Assembly: GCA_016702335.1 (NCBI GenBank) | Contig: JADJEF010000018.1 | Location: 496,001 to 560,000, forward strand | Source: Rhodocyclaceae bacterium | GTDB lineage: Bacteria > Pseudomonadota > Gammaproteobacteria > Burkholderiales > Rhodocyclaceae | Length of the DNA stretch: 64,000 bases | Reading direction: 5' to 3' | Part shown: in pieces, positions 17,609-26,249 of the stretch | How the letters are laid out: every line of letters starts with the position of its first letter | Numbering within the stretch: the first letter of the stretch is position 1 | The notes under the pieces: model-generated | The model's input: the letters and a program-made list of their open reading frames with translations, nothing else | What the model was told of the DNA's origin: nothing | Databases searched by the model: none | Made by a program: the position numbers and the translations under genes

Positions 17609-20035
17609 TTAACGGGCTTCACCGCCCTCGTTAAGGCGCTTTACCAGAGTGACAAAATCGTTCGCCGTGACAGCAGGAGAGCACAGGTAGCCCTGATACT
17701 CGTGACAACCGGCGGTGCACAGGAATTCCCGCTGCTCGGCATTTTCCACGCCTTCTGCAATCACCCGGAACTGCATGACGCGGGCGAGGTTGATGATGGC
17801 GGTCACAATGGCGGCATCGCTTTCGTTCTCGGGTAGGTCATCGACGAACGAACGGTCGATCTTCAGCCGATGCAACGGAAAGCGTTTGAGGTAAGCCAGG
17901 CTAGAGTAGCCGGTGCCAAAATCGTCTATCGAGAGCTTCAGCCCTAGATGAGCCAATTGTTGCAGCCGGCTAAGCACCGCATCTGCGTCGTTGATCAGAA
18001 TTGATTCGGTGAGTTCGAGCTCCAGATACCCGGCCGGGTAGTCAAACTCGGCCAATACCTCGGCTACTCGCTCGGCGAAATCAGCCTGCCTGAACTGCAA
18101 GGCCGATACGTTGACGGCGATGGCCAGATCAAGGCCCTCGGCACGCCACTGTGCGGCCTGGCGAACAGATTCGCGCAGTACCCAGTCGCCAATGCCGACA
18201 ATAATGCCGGTTTCTTCGGCAATGGGAATGAAGTGCGCGGGCGAAATTTCGCCCAGATCCGGATCGCGCCAGCGCAGCAGCGCTTCTGCGCCGTAAATGC
18301 GCCCGGTGCTTAAATCGACCTGCGGCTGGTAGGCGAGGCGGAAGCCACCGCGAGCCAACGCGCCGCGCATGGCGTGATCGAGCTTCATGCGCGCGAGCAG
18401 GTCAATATTCATCTGCGGCTGATAGAAGCGGAAGTCCGAGCGACCCCGATCTTTGACGTGATACATCGCACTGTCGGCGTTCTTGATCAGATCGTCCATC
18501 GTTTCGCCATCTTCCGGGTAGAGGGCGACGCCGATGCTGCAGGTGACGGTAAAGCTCATCTCATCAAGCTGGCATGGCTGCGAGAGTGAATCGAGCACCC
18601 GCCGGGCGGTAATCTCGGAGCCGCGCGCATCGGCACCGTGCAGCAGGAGCACGAACTCATCGCCGCCCAGTCGCGCAACAGTATCGACGGTACGCACGCA
18701 CTCATTGAGGCGGGATGCGACTTCGAGCAACACCCGGTCACCAAACTGGTGTCCGAGCGAGTCATTGATCTGCTTGAAGCGGTCGAGATCTATGAACATG
18801 ACCGCAAAGGGGGTTCGATCGCGCGAACTGGTGCGCAGGGCATGATCAATGCGCTCGGCAAGCAGCAGGCGATTGGGTAACCCGGTGAGCGGGTCGTTGT
18901 AGGCCAGCTCTTCAATCCGCTGCTTGGCGGCCAGGGTTTCCGAAATGTCTTTAAAAACTCCTACATAGTTGGTTACTGTACCAGTTTCGTCTGTCACCCT
19001 CACCATAGTGACCGAGCATGGGGCATTGACCCCATTAGCGGTCAGGTGCCACACATCGTCTTGCCAGTGGCCATCGCTTTGCATGCGTTCGACGAGCGTG
19101 TGAACAAATGCTTCGCGGTCGTGATCAAAAACGATTTCATGGGCCTTGCGTCCAACCAGGTTCTCTGCCGTCAGCCCCGTCATGCGATGACAACTCGGGT
19201 TGGCCGCAATGAGTGTGAAGTCGGGGGCGGTGACGAAAATGGCGTCCAGACTGGCCTCAAAGACCTTGGCGGCGAGATGGCGATGGGCTTCGTCTGCAAG
19301 GCGCTCGGTGATGTCGCGAAATGAGTACACGCGGCCGATCGGACGCCCACGGGCATATTGCGGCAGCGTGACACGCTCAAGAACCCGTCCGCTGCGCAAT
19401 ACCAAGGTGTCGCTGCACTCGAGCAGCGGGGTGGATGCTATGGCAGCAAGGCGGGTGGCATAGCTCTCGGCGTTGATGGCATGTTTGGCCATCCAGCTGA
19501 ATACGGCGGCATCGTCGCGTTCGCAAAGCAGTTGCTCCGGCAGTGCCCACATGTCGGAAAAGCGCTGGTTATAGCTGCGAATGCCACCGTTGAGATCCAC
19601 CACCAGAATGCCATCAGCGGTGGATTCGAGCGTTGCACGCAACTCGGCAATGAGGGTTTCCAACTCGGTTTCAATGCGGCGTTGTTCGCTGCGGTTCTGG
19701 ACTGCCAGAATGTAGATGGACTCGCAATCGCTCAGGCGCACGTGACTTACCCTTCGTTCCACGGGAACGGTGTGGCCATCCTTGTGCAGCATCAGTGTTT
19801 CAGAGCGGATTTCCTTGGTTAGCCCGGCGGCGACGTCTTCCCAGAAAAAAAGATCCTCGGGGGTGGCGGCCAGATCGCCGATCGGCAGATTGGCAAAGCA
19901 TTCGGGGGCTGTGCCGATCAATTCGCCCGCAGCGTGATTGGCGCAAATGACACGCAGCGTCAGTGCATTGACGATCCAGATCGCTTCCAGCGAACTGTTG
20001 ATCACGTCTTGCCAGAGTTCGAGTTTCATGGGCAC
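17609..20035 (-). CDS. PAS-PAS-PAS-GGDEF-EAL c-di-GMP turnover protein
   Basis: An 808-residue cytoplasmic protein with PAS domains over about residues 1-370 (MTGLTAENLVGRKAHEIVF and a PAC-like YVGVFKDISE mark the last), then GGDEF (about 375-540) and EAL (about 550-800). The cyclase site VARLGGDEFVLLL is intact and preceded by RTVD, a canonical RxxD inhibitory site five residues upstream. The phosphodiesterase has GAEALLRWR, VNVSALQFRQ, LELTESILI, IDDFGTGYSSLAYL, LKIDRSFVDD and VIAEGVEN, so both halves look catalytically complete. Start 20035 (or Met at 20029) overlaps the HD-GYP gene upstream by 10 bases, implying cotranscription. Confidence 0.92.
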   Translation of the reverse strand: MPMKLELWQDVINSSLEAIWIVNALTLRVICANHAAGELIGTAPECFANLPIGDLAATPEDLFFWEDVAAGLTKEIRSETLMLHKDGHTVPVERRVSHVRLSDCESIYILAVQNRSEQRRIETELETLIAELRATLESTADGILVVDLNGGIRSYNQRFSDMWALPEQLLCERDDAAVFSWMAKHAINAESYATRLAAIASTPLLECSDTLVLRSGRVLERVTLPQYARGRPIGRVYSFRDITERLADEAHRHLAAKVFEASLDAIFVTAPDFTLIAANPSCHRMTGLTAENLVGRKAHEIVFDHDREAFVHTLVERMQSDGHWQDDVWHLTANGVNAPCSVTMVRVTDETGTVTNYVGVFKDISETLAAKQRIEELAYNDPLTGLPNRLLLAERIDHALRTSSRDRTPFAVMFIDLDRFKQINDSLGHQFGDRVLLEVASRLNECVRTVDTVARLGGDEFVLLLHGADARGSEITARRVLDSLSQPCQLDEMSFTVTCSIGVALYPEDGETMDDLIKNADSAMYHVKDRGRSDFRFYQPQMNIDLLARMKLDHAMRGALARGGFRLAYQPQVDLSTGRIYGAEALLRWRDPDLGEISPAHFIPIAEETGIIVGIGDWVLRESVRQAAQWRAEGLDLAIAVNVSALQFRQADFAERVAEVLAEFDYPAGYLELELTESILINDADAVLSRLQQLAHLGLKLSIDDFGTGYSSLAYLKRFPLHRLKIDRSFVDDLPENESDAAIVTAIINLARVMQFRVIAEGVENAEQREFLCTAGCHEYQGYLCSPAVTANDFVTLVKRLNEGGEAR

Positions 20036-21405
20036 GGGGGCACAGAGCCGAGTTCGCTTCCACGCTCAAAAAAGTAGCACAGCCGTTTGCGGGGCGAGAG
20101 GTAGTCGTAGGCAGCCTTCGGCAACTGCAGTGGTTTGATGCTGCGCCGGATGCCGATCTCCGGGTTCGATTCCAGATCCATGATCAACGCTTCATCGGCG
20201 GGAACCGAGGGGTCGTGAATGATGACGTTGGGGCGCAACGGGCGTGCCGAATTGACTGATACCACCAGTGCGTGGCGGCCGGTTGACAGTTCGATGACCG
20301 AGCCAGGCGGATATACCCCCATCAGCCGAATGAATACCGCCATGACACGGGCATCGTACTGGTTACGGTTCTGGGCGTAAATCAGCGAAAGCGCTTCGTG
20401 AGGTGTAACGGCTTGCGCCGGATTGCCAGGGTTGCACAGGTTATCGTAACGATTGACCAGAGCAACAATGCGTGCCGGGGCATAGATGCTCTCGTTGTGC
20501 AGGCTCTTCGGGTACCCTGAGCCATCAGAAAGCTCGTGATGCTGGGCAATGATGAGTTTGGCCCCATCCGGCAGACCAAGTTTCTGAGCCATCACTACGC
20601 CCTTGCCGACGTGCGAGCGATAGAGACTTTTTTCGGCGTCGCTGACCTCGCTATCGCTCCAGCGCAACCGGTCTGGTAGCTCCATTTTTCCGATGTCATG
20701 GAGCAGGGCGCCGAGACCGATATCGCGCATGTGTTCGGGCGTACTGCCTGTTGCACGCGCCAGCAGAAGCGAGATAATCGTGACATTGATCGAATGCAGG
20801 GAGGTGCGCTCGCCGGCTTTCTCAGAAAGCAGACGCACGAGAATTTCTTCGTTGGCAGCCCCCATCTGGCTGATCATGCCATCGACTATCGCTTCACCTT
20901 GCTCCCGGCTTTCAAGGGTGTGGGTGTAGATACCTTCAACAATCGCGCGATAGGTGTGGGCGGCATCATTGAACTGGTTTTCGCACCGTTGCAACGCGGC
21001 ATGTTGCCGGGCAATCTGTTCGCGGCGCAGTTCTTTTGGCGTCAGCGGGCTGGGCGCGGCTGGAGCCGTTGCGGCGGGAGATGCCGCTTCAGCAGTCATG
21101 CTGGTCTCTGCGTTTGGCGTGCTTGGGCCTTCACCCGATTTGTCTTCTGGTTTGCTGGTGAGGCTTACGGTGGCTTCAGCCGCGGGATTGCCTGGGGCTT
21201 CTTCGGGCAGTCGGCTCTGGGCGGGCGAGAAGCGCAAGCGCTCAAGACCGAGCCCCCGTATCGTCGCGATCTGATCTTCAGAGCTGATGCGAAAGCTATT
21301 GAGTGCGAACGGATGTCCCATCCAGCCCACATCCAGATAGATGTAGTGGCCAACTCTCAGGTTGGCGACATCGATGAAGTCGGATTGCTTATCGTTCTGG
21401 CGCAT
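20026..21405 (-). CDS. HD-GYP c-di-GMP phosphodiesterase with DUF3391 domain
   Basis: A 459-residue protein. Residues 1-75 form a DUF3391-like domain (VANLRVGHYIYLDVGWMGHP), followed by an Ala/Pro/Ser-rich linker (about 75-140) and an HD-GYP domain (about 150-400): ERTSLHSINVTIISLLLA, LGALLHDIGKMELPD with the HD metal ligands, YRSHVGKGV, AQHHELSDGSGYP with the GYP signature, and ALVNRYDNLCNP. HD-GYP enzymes hydrolyse c-di-GMP to pGpG or GMP. It precedes and overlaps the PAS-GGDEF-EAL gene, placing two opposing c-di-GMP activities in one transcript. Confidence 0.92.
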   Translation of the reverse strand: MRQNDKQSDFIDVANLRVGHYIYLDVGWMGHPFALNSFRISSEDQIATIRGLGLERLRFSPAQSRLPEEAPGNPAAEATVSLTSKPEDKSGEGPSTPNAETSMTAEAASPAATAPAAPSPLTPKELRREQIARQHAALQRCENQFNDAAHTYRAIVEGIYTHTLESREQGEAIVDGMISQMGAANEEILVRLLSEKAGERTSLHSINVTIISLLLARATGSTPEHMRDIGLGALLHDIGKMELPDRLRWSDSEVSDAEKSLYRSHVGKGVVMAQKLGLPDGAKLIIAQHHELSDGSGYPKSLHNESIYAPARIVALVNRYDNLCNPGNPAQAVTPHEALSLIYAQNRNQYDARVMAVFIRLMGVYPPGSVIELSTGRHALVVSVNSARPLRPNVIIHDPSVPADEALIMDLESNPEIGIRRSIKPLQLPKAAYDYLSPRKRLCYFFERGSELGSVPPCP

Positions 21406-21491
21406 AAATCGGTTTTCCTGACATCATCATAGTCGATCACGCAAGACAGAAATTAGGGTGCGTTCCCAAACCCTTCAGGCAAGACACGCGG

Positions 21492-22145
21492 CTATCCGCG
21501 CTGCCTGACGATAGCGCTGGCCGCAATCAGAAACTGGCCTGCCCAATAAGCGAGGATGATCGGGTAGTGAACTCCCGATAACGGAGTGACAAACTTGTTG
21601 ATGCCGATCAGTGTGTCGGAAAAGGCGAAGAGTAGCGCACCTGTTACCGGTAGCCAGCGAACGAGCCAGTCATCGTGCCGATCATGGGCAAGCGTGGCGA
21701 CTGCGGCTGCGCGCCAGATCATGGCACCGATGATGCCCATATACAGTGTGACGGGAACGCTCAGTTCGCCTGTGCCGGGCAGCATCAAGCCAAGTGCGAA
21801 CGCCAGATACAGGACAATCGGAATGATGAGTGTCAGTGTACGCGCCGGTTGCCAGCGCCAGAAGGCATAGACGTAGAGCCCGTGGCCCAGAGCAAAGGCC
21901 ACCATGCCGGGTAAAAATGCCCCGGGGATATTCAGAAAAATATCACCAGCAGCACCAAAAAAGAGACCGAGCGCGATGAACCGGTCTGCACCGCTACGCC
22001 AGACCCAGAAGCCGAGAGTAATCACGGGAACGCCCTTGGTCAGCAGTTTGAGCGCTTCCATTTCCAGTGCGCTGCCGACCAGGAAGGTGCAGGCCGACAG
22101 CACGCCGACGAGCAGCAGCAGTGGCTTGTCAGCCGGGCGGCTCAT
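21492..22145 (-). CDS. YhhN family membrane protein (lysoplasmalogenase-like)
   Basis: A 217-residue integral membrane protein with about seven or eight hydrophobic segments. Conserved features of the YhhN/TMEM86 family are visible: GLFFGAAGDIFLN with its Asp, AFALGHGLYVYAF, and PVTGALLFAFSDTLIGINKF with the second Asp. Eukaryotic TMEM86 members hydrolyse the vinyl-ether bond of lysoplasmalogens; the bacterial substrate is not settled. The stop of the upstream DUF2189 gene overlaps its start (ATGA at 22142-22145), so the two membrane proteins are probably translated together. Confidence 0.85.
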   Translation of the reverse strand: MSRPADKPLLLLVGVLSACTFLVGSALEMEALKLLTKGVPVITLGFWVWRSGADRFIALGLFFGAAGDIFLNIPGAFLPGMVAFALGHGLYVYAFWRWQPARTLTLIIPIVLYLAFALGLMLPGTGELSVPVTLYMGIIGAMIWRAAAVATLAHDRHDDWLVRWLPVTGALLFAFSDTLIGINKFVTPLSGVHYPIILAYWAGQFLIAASAIVRQRG

Positions 22146-22975
22146 ACATTGGTCTCATCGTGGGGACCAGGCGGCTCAACAAGTGCGCGATAGGCATGCC
22201 AGGTGGCATGTCCAACGAGCGGGCCTGTCAGCAGCAGACCGAAAAATCCGGTCAGGAGGCCGAAGCCGGTCAACACCAAAATCGTACCGCCCCACACAAT
22301 GGCGGCGGGCAAGTTGCGCTGAAGGGCTAATACGCTGACGATCATGGCCGTGACGGGGTCGTGATCGAGATCGAGCATGAGCGGGATAGACACCAGCGAC
22401 AATGCAAAGACAAAGCCAGCGAAGGCGCCGCCAACGATGAGGTAGGTAGCAATGAACTCCATATCCTTCAGCTGGGCCACCTCGGCCAGGAGAATGGGGA
22501 GGCTGGGCAGACCGGGACCGTCATAGAAGAGCGCGAAAATCACCATCGAGGCACGTGCCCAAACCAGATAGATGATGATCAGGACGACTGAGTAGATGCC
22601 AATCGCTCCGCGCGTAGTCTTCCAGGCGGTTAGCGTGGGTAAAAGCCGGATCGGCTCGCCGGCTTCGCGTTGCTTTGACAAGGCATAGAGCCCGACTGCG
22701 AGAAAGGGCCCGACCAGCAGGAAGCCTACCGTGAGGCCGGACAGAAACTCGAGTGCCTCTCGGTAGGCGAGGGTCAGAAGCCAACCGAACAGCGTGAAGC
22801 AGGCACCATAGAACAGGCTGGCCCAGCCGCAGGCACGCATGTCCTGCCAGCCGGCGGCTACCCATGCGAACGGTGTGATCAGGGGCACATTGCTGCGTAC
22901 CTTGGGGAAGGGCAGGCGTGGCTTGGCCGGCGCAAAATAGGCCGAATTGTTTTTTTCCGGGTCAGGCGTATTCAT
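22142..22975 (-). CDS. DUF2189 family integral membrane protein
   Basis: About 277 residues with six or so transmembrane segments. A hydrophilic start (MNTPDPEKNNSAYF) is followed by ITPFAWVAAGWQDMRACGWA, a typical DUF2189 opening, then FLLVGPFLAVGLYALSKQRE. Function is unknown for the family; members often sit in respiratory or cytochrome gene neighbourhoods. An upstream in-frame Met at 23005 exists but lies inside the ydcH-like gene; 22975 gives a 14-bp overlap and is preferred. It is coupled to the YhhN gene by ATGA. Confidence 0.85.
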   Translation of the reverse strand: MNTPDPEKNNSAYFAPAKPRLPFPKVRSNVPLITPFAWVAAGWQDMRACGWASLFYGACFTLFGWLLTLAYREALEFLSGLTVGFLLVGPFLAVGLYALSKQREAGEPIRLLPTLTAWKTTRGAIGIYSVVLIIIYLVWARASMVIFALFYDGPGLPSLPILLAEVAQLKDMEFIATYLIVGGAFAGFVFALSLVSIPLMLDLDHDPVTAMIVSVLALQRNLPAAIVWGGTILVLTGFGLLTGFFGLLLTGPLVGHATWHAYRALVEPPGPHDETNV

Positions 22976-23189
22976 CGGGGTCGAGTTGGCGTTCGAGAGC
23001 GACAATGCTGTCTTTGAGTAAAAGTTTGCGCTTCTTGAGACGCCTCAACAGTAGTTCGTCCTCGGGCGGAGATACCCTCATTTCTGCAATGGTTTCATCG
23101 AGATCCCTGTGCTCCCTGAGCAGGCGTTCGAGCTCGTCGCGCAAGGAACTGCAGTTGGCTGGGTCGGTGGGGTTGTCGATGGCATCCAT
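22962..23189 (-). CDS. YdcH/DUF465 family small helical protein
   Basis: A 75-residue protein of charged amphipathic helices (LRDELERLLREHRDLDETIA, LLRRLKKRKLLLKDSIVALE). The repeated Lys/Arg motif KKRKLLLKD is the hallmark of YdcH/DUF465 proteins, which form short coiled-coil hairpins of unknown function. The Met at 23189 gives the usual length; an in-frame ATG at 23231 would add a hydrophobic stretch unlike the family. It diverges from the kinase-HDOD-GAF gene. Confidence 0.75.
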   Translation of the reverse strand: MDAIDNPTDPANCSSLRDELERLLREHRDLDETIAEMRVSPPEDELLLRRLKKRKLLLKDSIVALERQLDPDEYA

Positions 23190-23248
23190 GGGCGCAAGAA
23201 TACGGCAAAACCCTATTGTTATTGATCCCAACTTATTAGAATGTTCCG

Positions 23249-25699
23249 ATGACTTCGCCTTCGTCCTCCGCTTCGCAGACCATCGGTCGTTTCGAAATCA
23301 TCAAGGAGCTTGGGCGAGGTGCGCAGAGCGCGGTGTATCAGGCATTCGATCCGCAATTGCGCCGTGATGTAGCGATCAAGACCCTGTACTTCAGCAAATC
23401 CGACGCCAAGCGAAACAAGGCCTTGCTCGACGAAGCGCGTGCTGTCAGCAATCTGCGGCATCCCAGTATTGTGCCGGTGTTCGACATGGGCGAGCAGAAC
23501 GGCGATCCCTATCTCGTCTTCGAGCTCGTGCCAGGCCCCAATCTGGCCGAATACATTCAGAAGGAAGGGCGTATCCCTGCGGCCAAGGCGGCGGACCTGA
23601 TGCGTCAGATCCTGGATGCATTGGCGCAGGCGCATGCCGCCGGCATCATTCATCGCGACCTAAAGCCATCGAACATCCTGATCGATACGGCGGGCACGCC
23701 ACGGGTGATGGATTTCGGTATCGCTACGCGCCTTGATGATGCGGGCAGCGACGGCAGCGCCAAGGGACTCACCGGCACGCCAGCCTACATGTCGCCGGAA
23801 TACATCGAGAAACAGTTGGTTTCCCCGGCACTGGATGTCTATGCCGCCGGGCTGGTACTTTACGAGATGGTCACAGGCAAGCGGGCGGTCTCCGGCGAGT
23901 CGATGGCCCAGATCGCGTATCAGATTCTCAATACCCAAATCACGCTGCCCGCTGATGTGAGTATCGACCCAACATTGTCCAGCATCATCGGGCAGGCCTG
24001 CGCAAAAGATCCGGCGCTGCGCACGCCCAGCATCGCGGCAATGAAGAAGCGTCTGGACGAATATCTGGGTGCAGCGGCAACCCCTACCGGCGGGAGCGAA
24101 GAGTCAACGGAAGCCAAGAAGCAGAGCACTCTTGATTTTCTTGTGCGGCGGATGCGCCACAAGGCCGATTTCCCCGCGCTTTCCGATTCGGTTTCTGCGA
24201 TCAACCGCCTGACCAGTTCCGACAAAGAGAGCATCAACAAGCTCTCCAACACGATTCTCAAGGATTACGGCCTGACCAACAAGATCATGCGTCTGGTCAA
24301 TTCGGCCTACTTCCGACAGTCCGGCGGCGGCAACATCTCGACGATCTCACGCGCGGTGATTGTGCTTGGTTTTGATGCCGTGCGTAACGTCGCGATCACT
24401 GTACTGTTATTCGAGCACATGCAAGACAAGGGCAATGCGCGCGAGCTGAAAGAAGCCTTTCTGCGCGCCAATCTCGCGGGCATGCTGGCACGCGACGCCA
24501 GCCGGAAGTTCCTGGCGCGTGAGGCCGAACAGGCATTCGTTTGTGCCTTGTTCCATAGTCTTGGCGAGTTGCTTGCCCAGTATTACTTTCCTGAAGAGTT
24601 GATAGAAATTCGCAAGCAGATGCTGGCGCGCCAATGTACCCTGGATCAGGCCGCCGGCTACGTGCTGGGAATCAGTTTCACTGACCTGGGCATCGGCATT
24701 GCCAAGCATTGGGGCTTTCCGGCGGACATCGTCGCCTCGCTTGAGCCGCTGCCTGAAGGCGAACTGCGCAAGCCGCATACGCAGCAAGAAATATTACGCA
24801 CTGTTGCCAGCTTTGCCACTGAGCTGTGCGAGAAAATCTCGGCCTCGGGCGACAAGGGTAAAGACAAAATCATCCAGGAAATTCGGGCTCGTTACTCCAT
24901 CGCCATGCCAGTGAGCGAAAAACAGTTGGGCGAGGTGCTTGAGTCGGCCTACAGCGAAGTCAAGGAACTGGCGAATGTTCTGCATGTCAATCTCAAGCAG
25001 AGCCCGTTTGCCCGGCAAGTCGATAAATGGGTGCGGCCGACTTCCGCCGAGGCAGAGCTGACGAAAAAGGGGGCGTTTGGCACGACCTTGAATGCGTTCG
25101 CCGCCGGGGGCACAGTGCTTGAAGATGCCGACCTCTACGATAGTGAAGAGCTCACCAGCGAGTCGAGCGCCGAGCAGCAGTCGGAACATGCCCAATCTGT
25201 CCTGACTGCCGGGATTCAGGACATCAGCAATTCGCTGGTGGACGACTTTTCGCTTAACGACGTGCTACGCATCATTCTGGAAACCATGTACCGGGCGATG
25301 GGGTTTGAGCGCGTGGTGCTCTCCTTGCGCGACGCCCGCGCGGGCGCGATGGTTGCTCGCTTCGGTTTTGGTCAGGAGATCAATACGCTGGTAAAACAGT
25401 TCCGATTCCCGATCAACGGTACCCCTGATGTATTCCAGTTGGCGATCTCCAAGGGGGTTGATATCATCATTGCCGACATCGACGACCCAAAAATCGCCGA
25501 CAAGATCCCGCGCTGGTACCGGAGTAGCCAAAGCGCCAAGACCTTCGTGCTTTTCCCACTCACGATCAAGGGTAACCCGGTCGCTCTGATCTACGCGGAC
25601 CGGCAAAAAGCCGGCAGCATCCACATCCCGGAAAAGGAACTGACGCTGCTCAAGACGCTACGCAACCAGGCGATCCTGGCGATCAAGCAGTCGATGTAA
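23249..25699 (+). CDS. Ser/Thr protein kinase-HDOD-GAF fusion protein
   Basis: An 816-residue cytoplasmic fusion. Residues 15-275 are a Hanks-type kinase: LGRGAQSAVY (Gly loop), K44 in VAIKTL, IIHRDLKPSNIL (catalytic loop), VMDFGIA, and GTPAYMSPEYI in the activation segment. Residues about 295-500 are an HDOD domain (FPALSDSVSAINRL, LSNTILKDYGLTNKIMRLVN, VIVLGFDAVRNVAI, FVCALFHSLGELLAQYYF), and about 640-815 a GAF domain (YRAMGFERVVLSLRD, TFVLFPLTIKGNPVALIYAD). Kinase motifs look complete, so it should be active. HDOD proteins usually act in signalling without catalysis. Substrate and ligand are not evident. Its ATG lies only 7 bases after a TAGAAT box, so a very short leader is possible. Confidence 0.9.
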   Translation: MTSPSSSASQTIGRFEIIKELGRGAQSAVYQAFDPQLRRDVAIKTLYFSKSDAKRNKALLDEARAVSNLRHPSIVPVFDMGEQNGDPYLVFELVPGPNLAEYIQKEGRIPAAKAADLMRQILDALAQAHAAGIIHRDLKPSNILIDTAGTPRVMDFGIATRLDDAGSDGSAKGLTGTPAYMSPEYIEKQLVSPALDVYAAGLVLYEMVTGKRAVSGESMAQIAYQILNTQITLPADVSIDPTLSSIIGQACAKDPALRTPSIAAMKKRLDEYLGAAATPTGGSEESTEAKKQSTLDFLVRRMRHKADFPALSDSVSAINRLTSSDKESINKLSNTILKDYGLTNKIMRLVNSAYFRQSGGGNISTISRAVIVLGFDAVRNVAITVLLFEHMQDKGNARELKEAFLRANLAGMLARDASRKFLAREAEQAFVCALFHSLGELLAQYYFPEELIEIRKQMLARQCTLDQAAGYVLGISFTDLGIGIAKHWGFPADIVASLEPLPEGELRKPHTQQEILRTVASFATELCEKISASGDKGKDKIIQEIRARYSIAMPVSEKQLGEVLESAYSEVKELANVLHVNLKQSPFARQVDKWVRPTSAEAELTKKGAFGTTLNAFAAGGTVLEDADLYDSEELTSESSAEQQSEHAQSVLTAGIQDISNSLVDDFSLNDVLRIILETMYRAMGFERVVLSLRDARAGAMVARFGFGQEINTLVKQFRFPINGTPDVFQLAISKGVDIIIADIDDPKIADKIPRWYRSSQSAKTFVLFPLTIKGNPVALIYADRQKAGSIHIPEKELTLLKTLRNQAILAIKQSM

Positions 25700-25720
25700 A
25701 CGACCCAGCGCCGAGAGCGA

Positions 25721-25753
25721 AGTCCGCAAGTCGGCGCTGGTAGTACGGCGATA
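25721..25753 (+). repeat. Dispersed repeat, copy 4 (intergenic)
   Basis: AGTCCGC, the core AAGTCGGCGCTGG, then TAGTACGGCGATA. It lies between the kinase-HDOD-GAF stop and the convergent CBS gene end. Confidence 0.85.
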
Positions 25754-25771
25754 CGTGCCAATAGTGCGATT

Positions 25772-26200
25772 TCAGCCGCGAATATAGCTTTCCATTTGCG
25801 CGATAAGGAAGGCTTGGTAGCTGATGGTTTCCTTGACGACGTCGCCGATCGAGATCATACCGATCAGCGTGTCCTTTTCCATGACCGGCAAGTGACGAAT
25901 TCGCATTTCGCTCATTAACGCCATGGCCGCGTCGACCGTCTGCTCAGCGCGTGCGCACACGACTTTCGATGTCATGATTTCGCTGACTTTTGTTTCCTTA
26001 GACGACTTGCCATGCAAAATTATTTTGCGTGCATAGTCCCGTTCGCTGAAGATTCCGGCGAGTCGCTCTCCCTCCATGACCAGAAGGGCACCCACGTTGT
26101 GCTCGGCCATTACCTCAAGCGCTTTGATGACGGAGTCACCGGCATTGACTGTCAGGGGCTTGCGGGGTGTTACGCCAAGCAGTTGCTTCAGTGTCTTCAT
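25772..26200 (-). CDS. CBS-domain pair protein
   Basis: A 142-residue protein made of two CBS motifs (a Bateman module): VNAGDSVIKALEVMAEHNVG, GIFSERDYARKIIL, then VCARAEQTVDAAMALMSEMR, RHLPVMEKDTLIGMISIGDV. Such modules bind adenine nucleotides and sense energy state or redox, usually regulating partners. There is no other domain. It begins with a clear AGGAGG about eight bases before the ATG, and lies between the kinase gene (convergent) and the diguanylate cyclase gene (same strand, 49 bases upstream). Confidence 0.9.
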   Translation of the reverse strand: MKTLKQLLGVTPRKPLTVNAGDSVIKALEVMAEHNVGALLVMEGERLAGIFSERDYARKIILHGKSSKETKVSEIMTSKVVCARAEQTVDAAMALMSEMRIRHLPVMEKDTLIGMISIGDVVKETISYQAFLIAQMESYIRG

Positions 26201-26249
26201 GGTTCATGTCCTCCAGGAGGGTTGAAATTGCGCTCCGCCTGCTTCTTGG

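Noticed and set aside
17625..17660. CTTAACG/CGTTAAG inverted repeat as a terminator
   Set aside because: It lies within the C-terminal codons of the GGDEF-EAL gene and has no T-tract in either direction.
22142..23005. Longer N-terminus for the DUF2189 protein
   Set aside because: The extra residues come from the end of the ydcH-like gene; Met at 22975 fits the family start.
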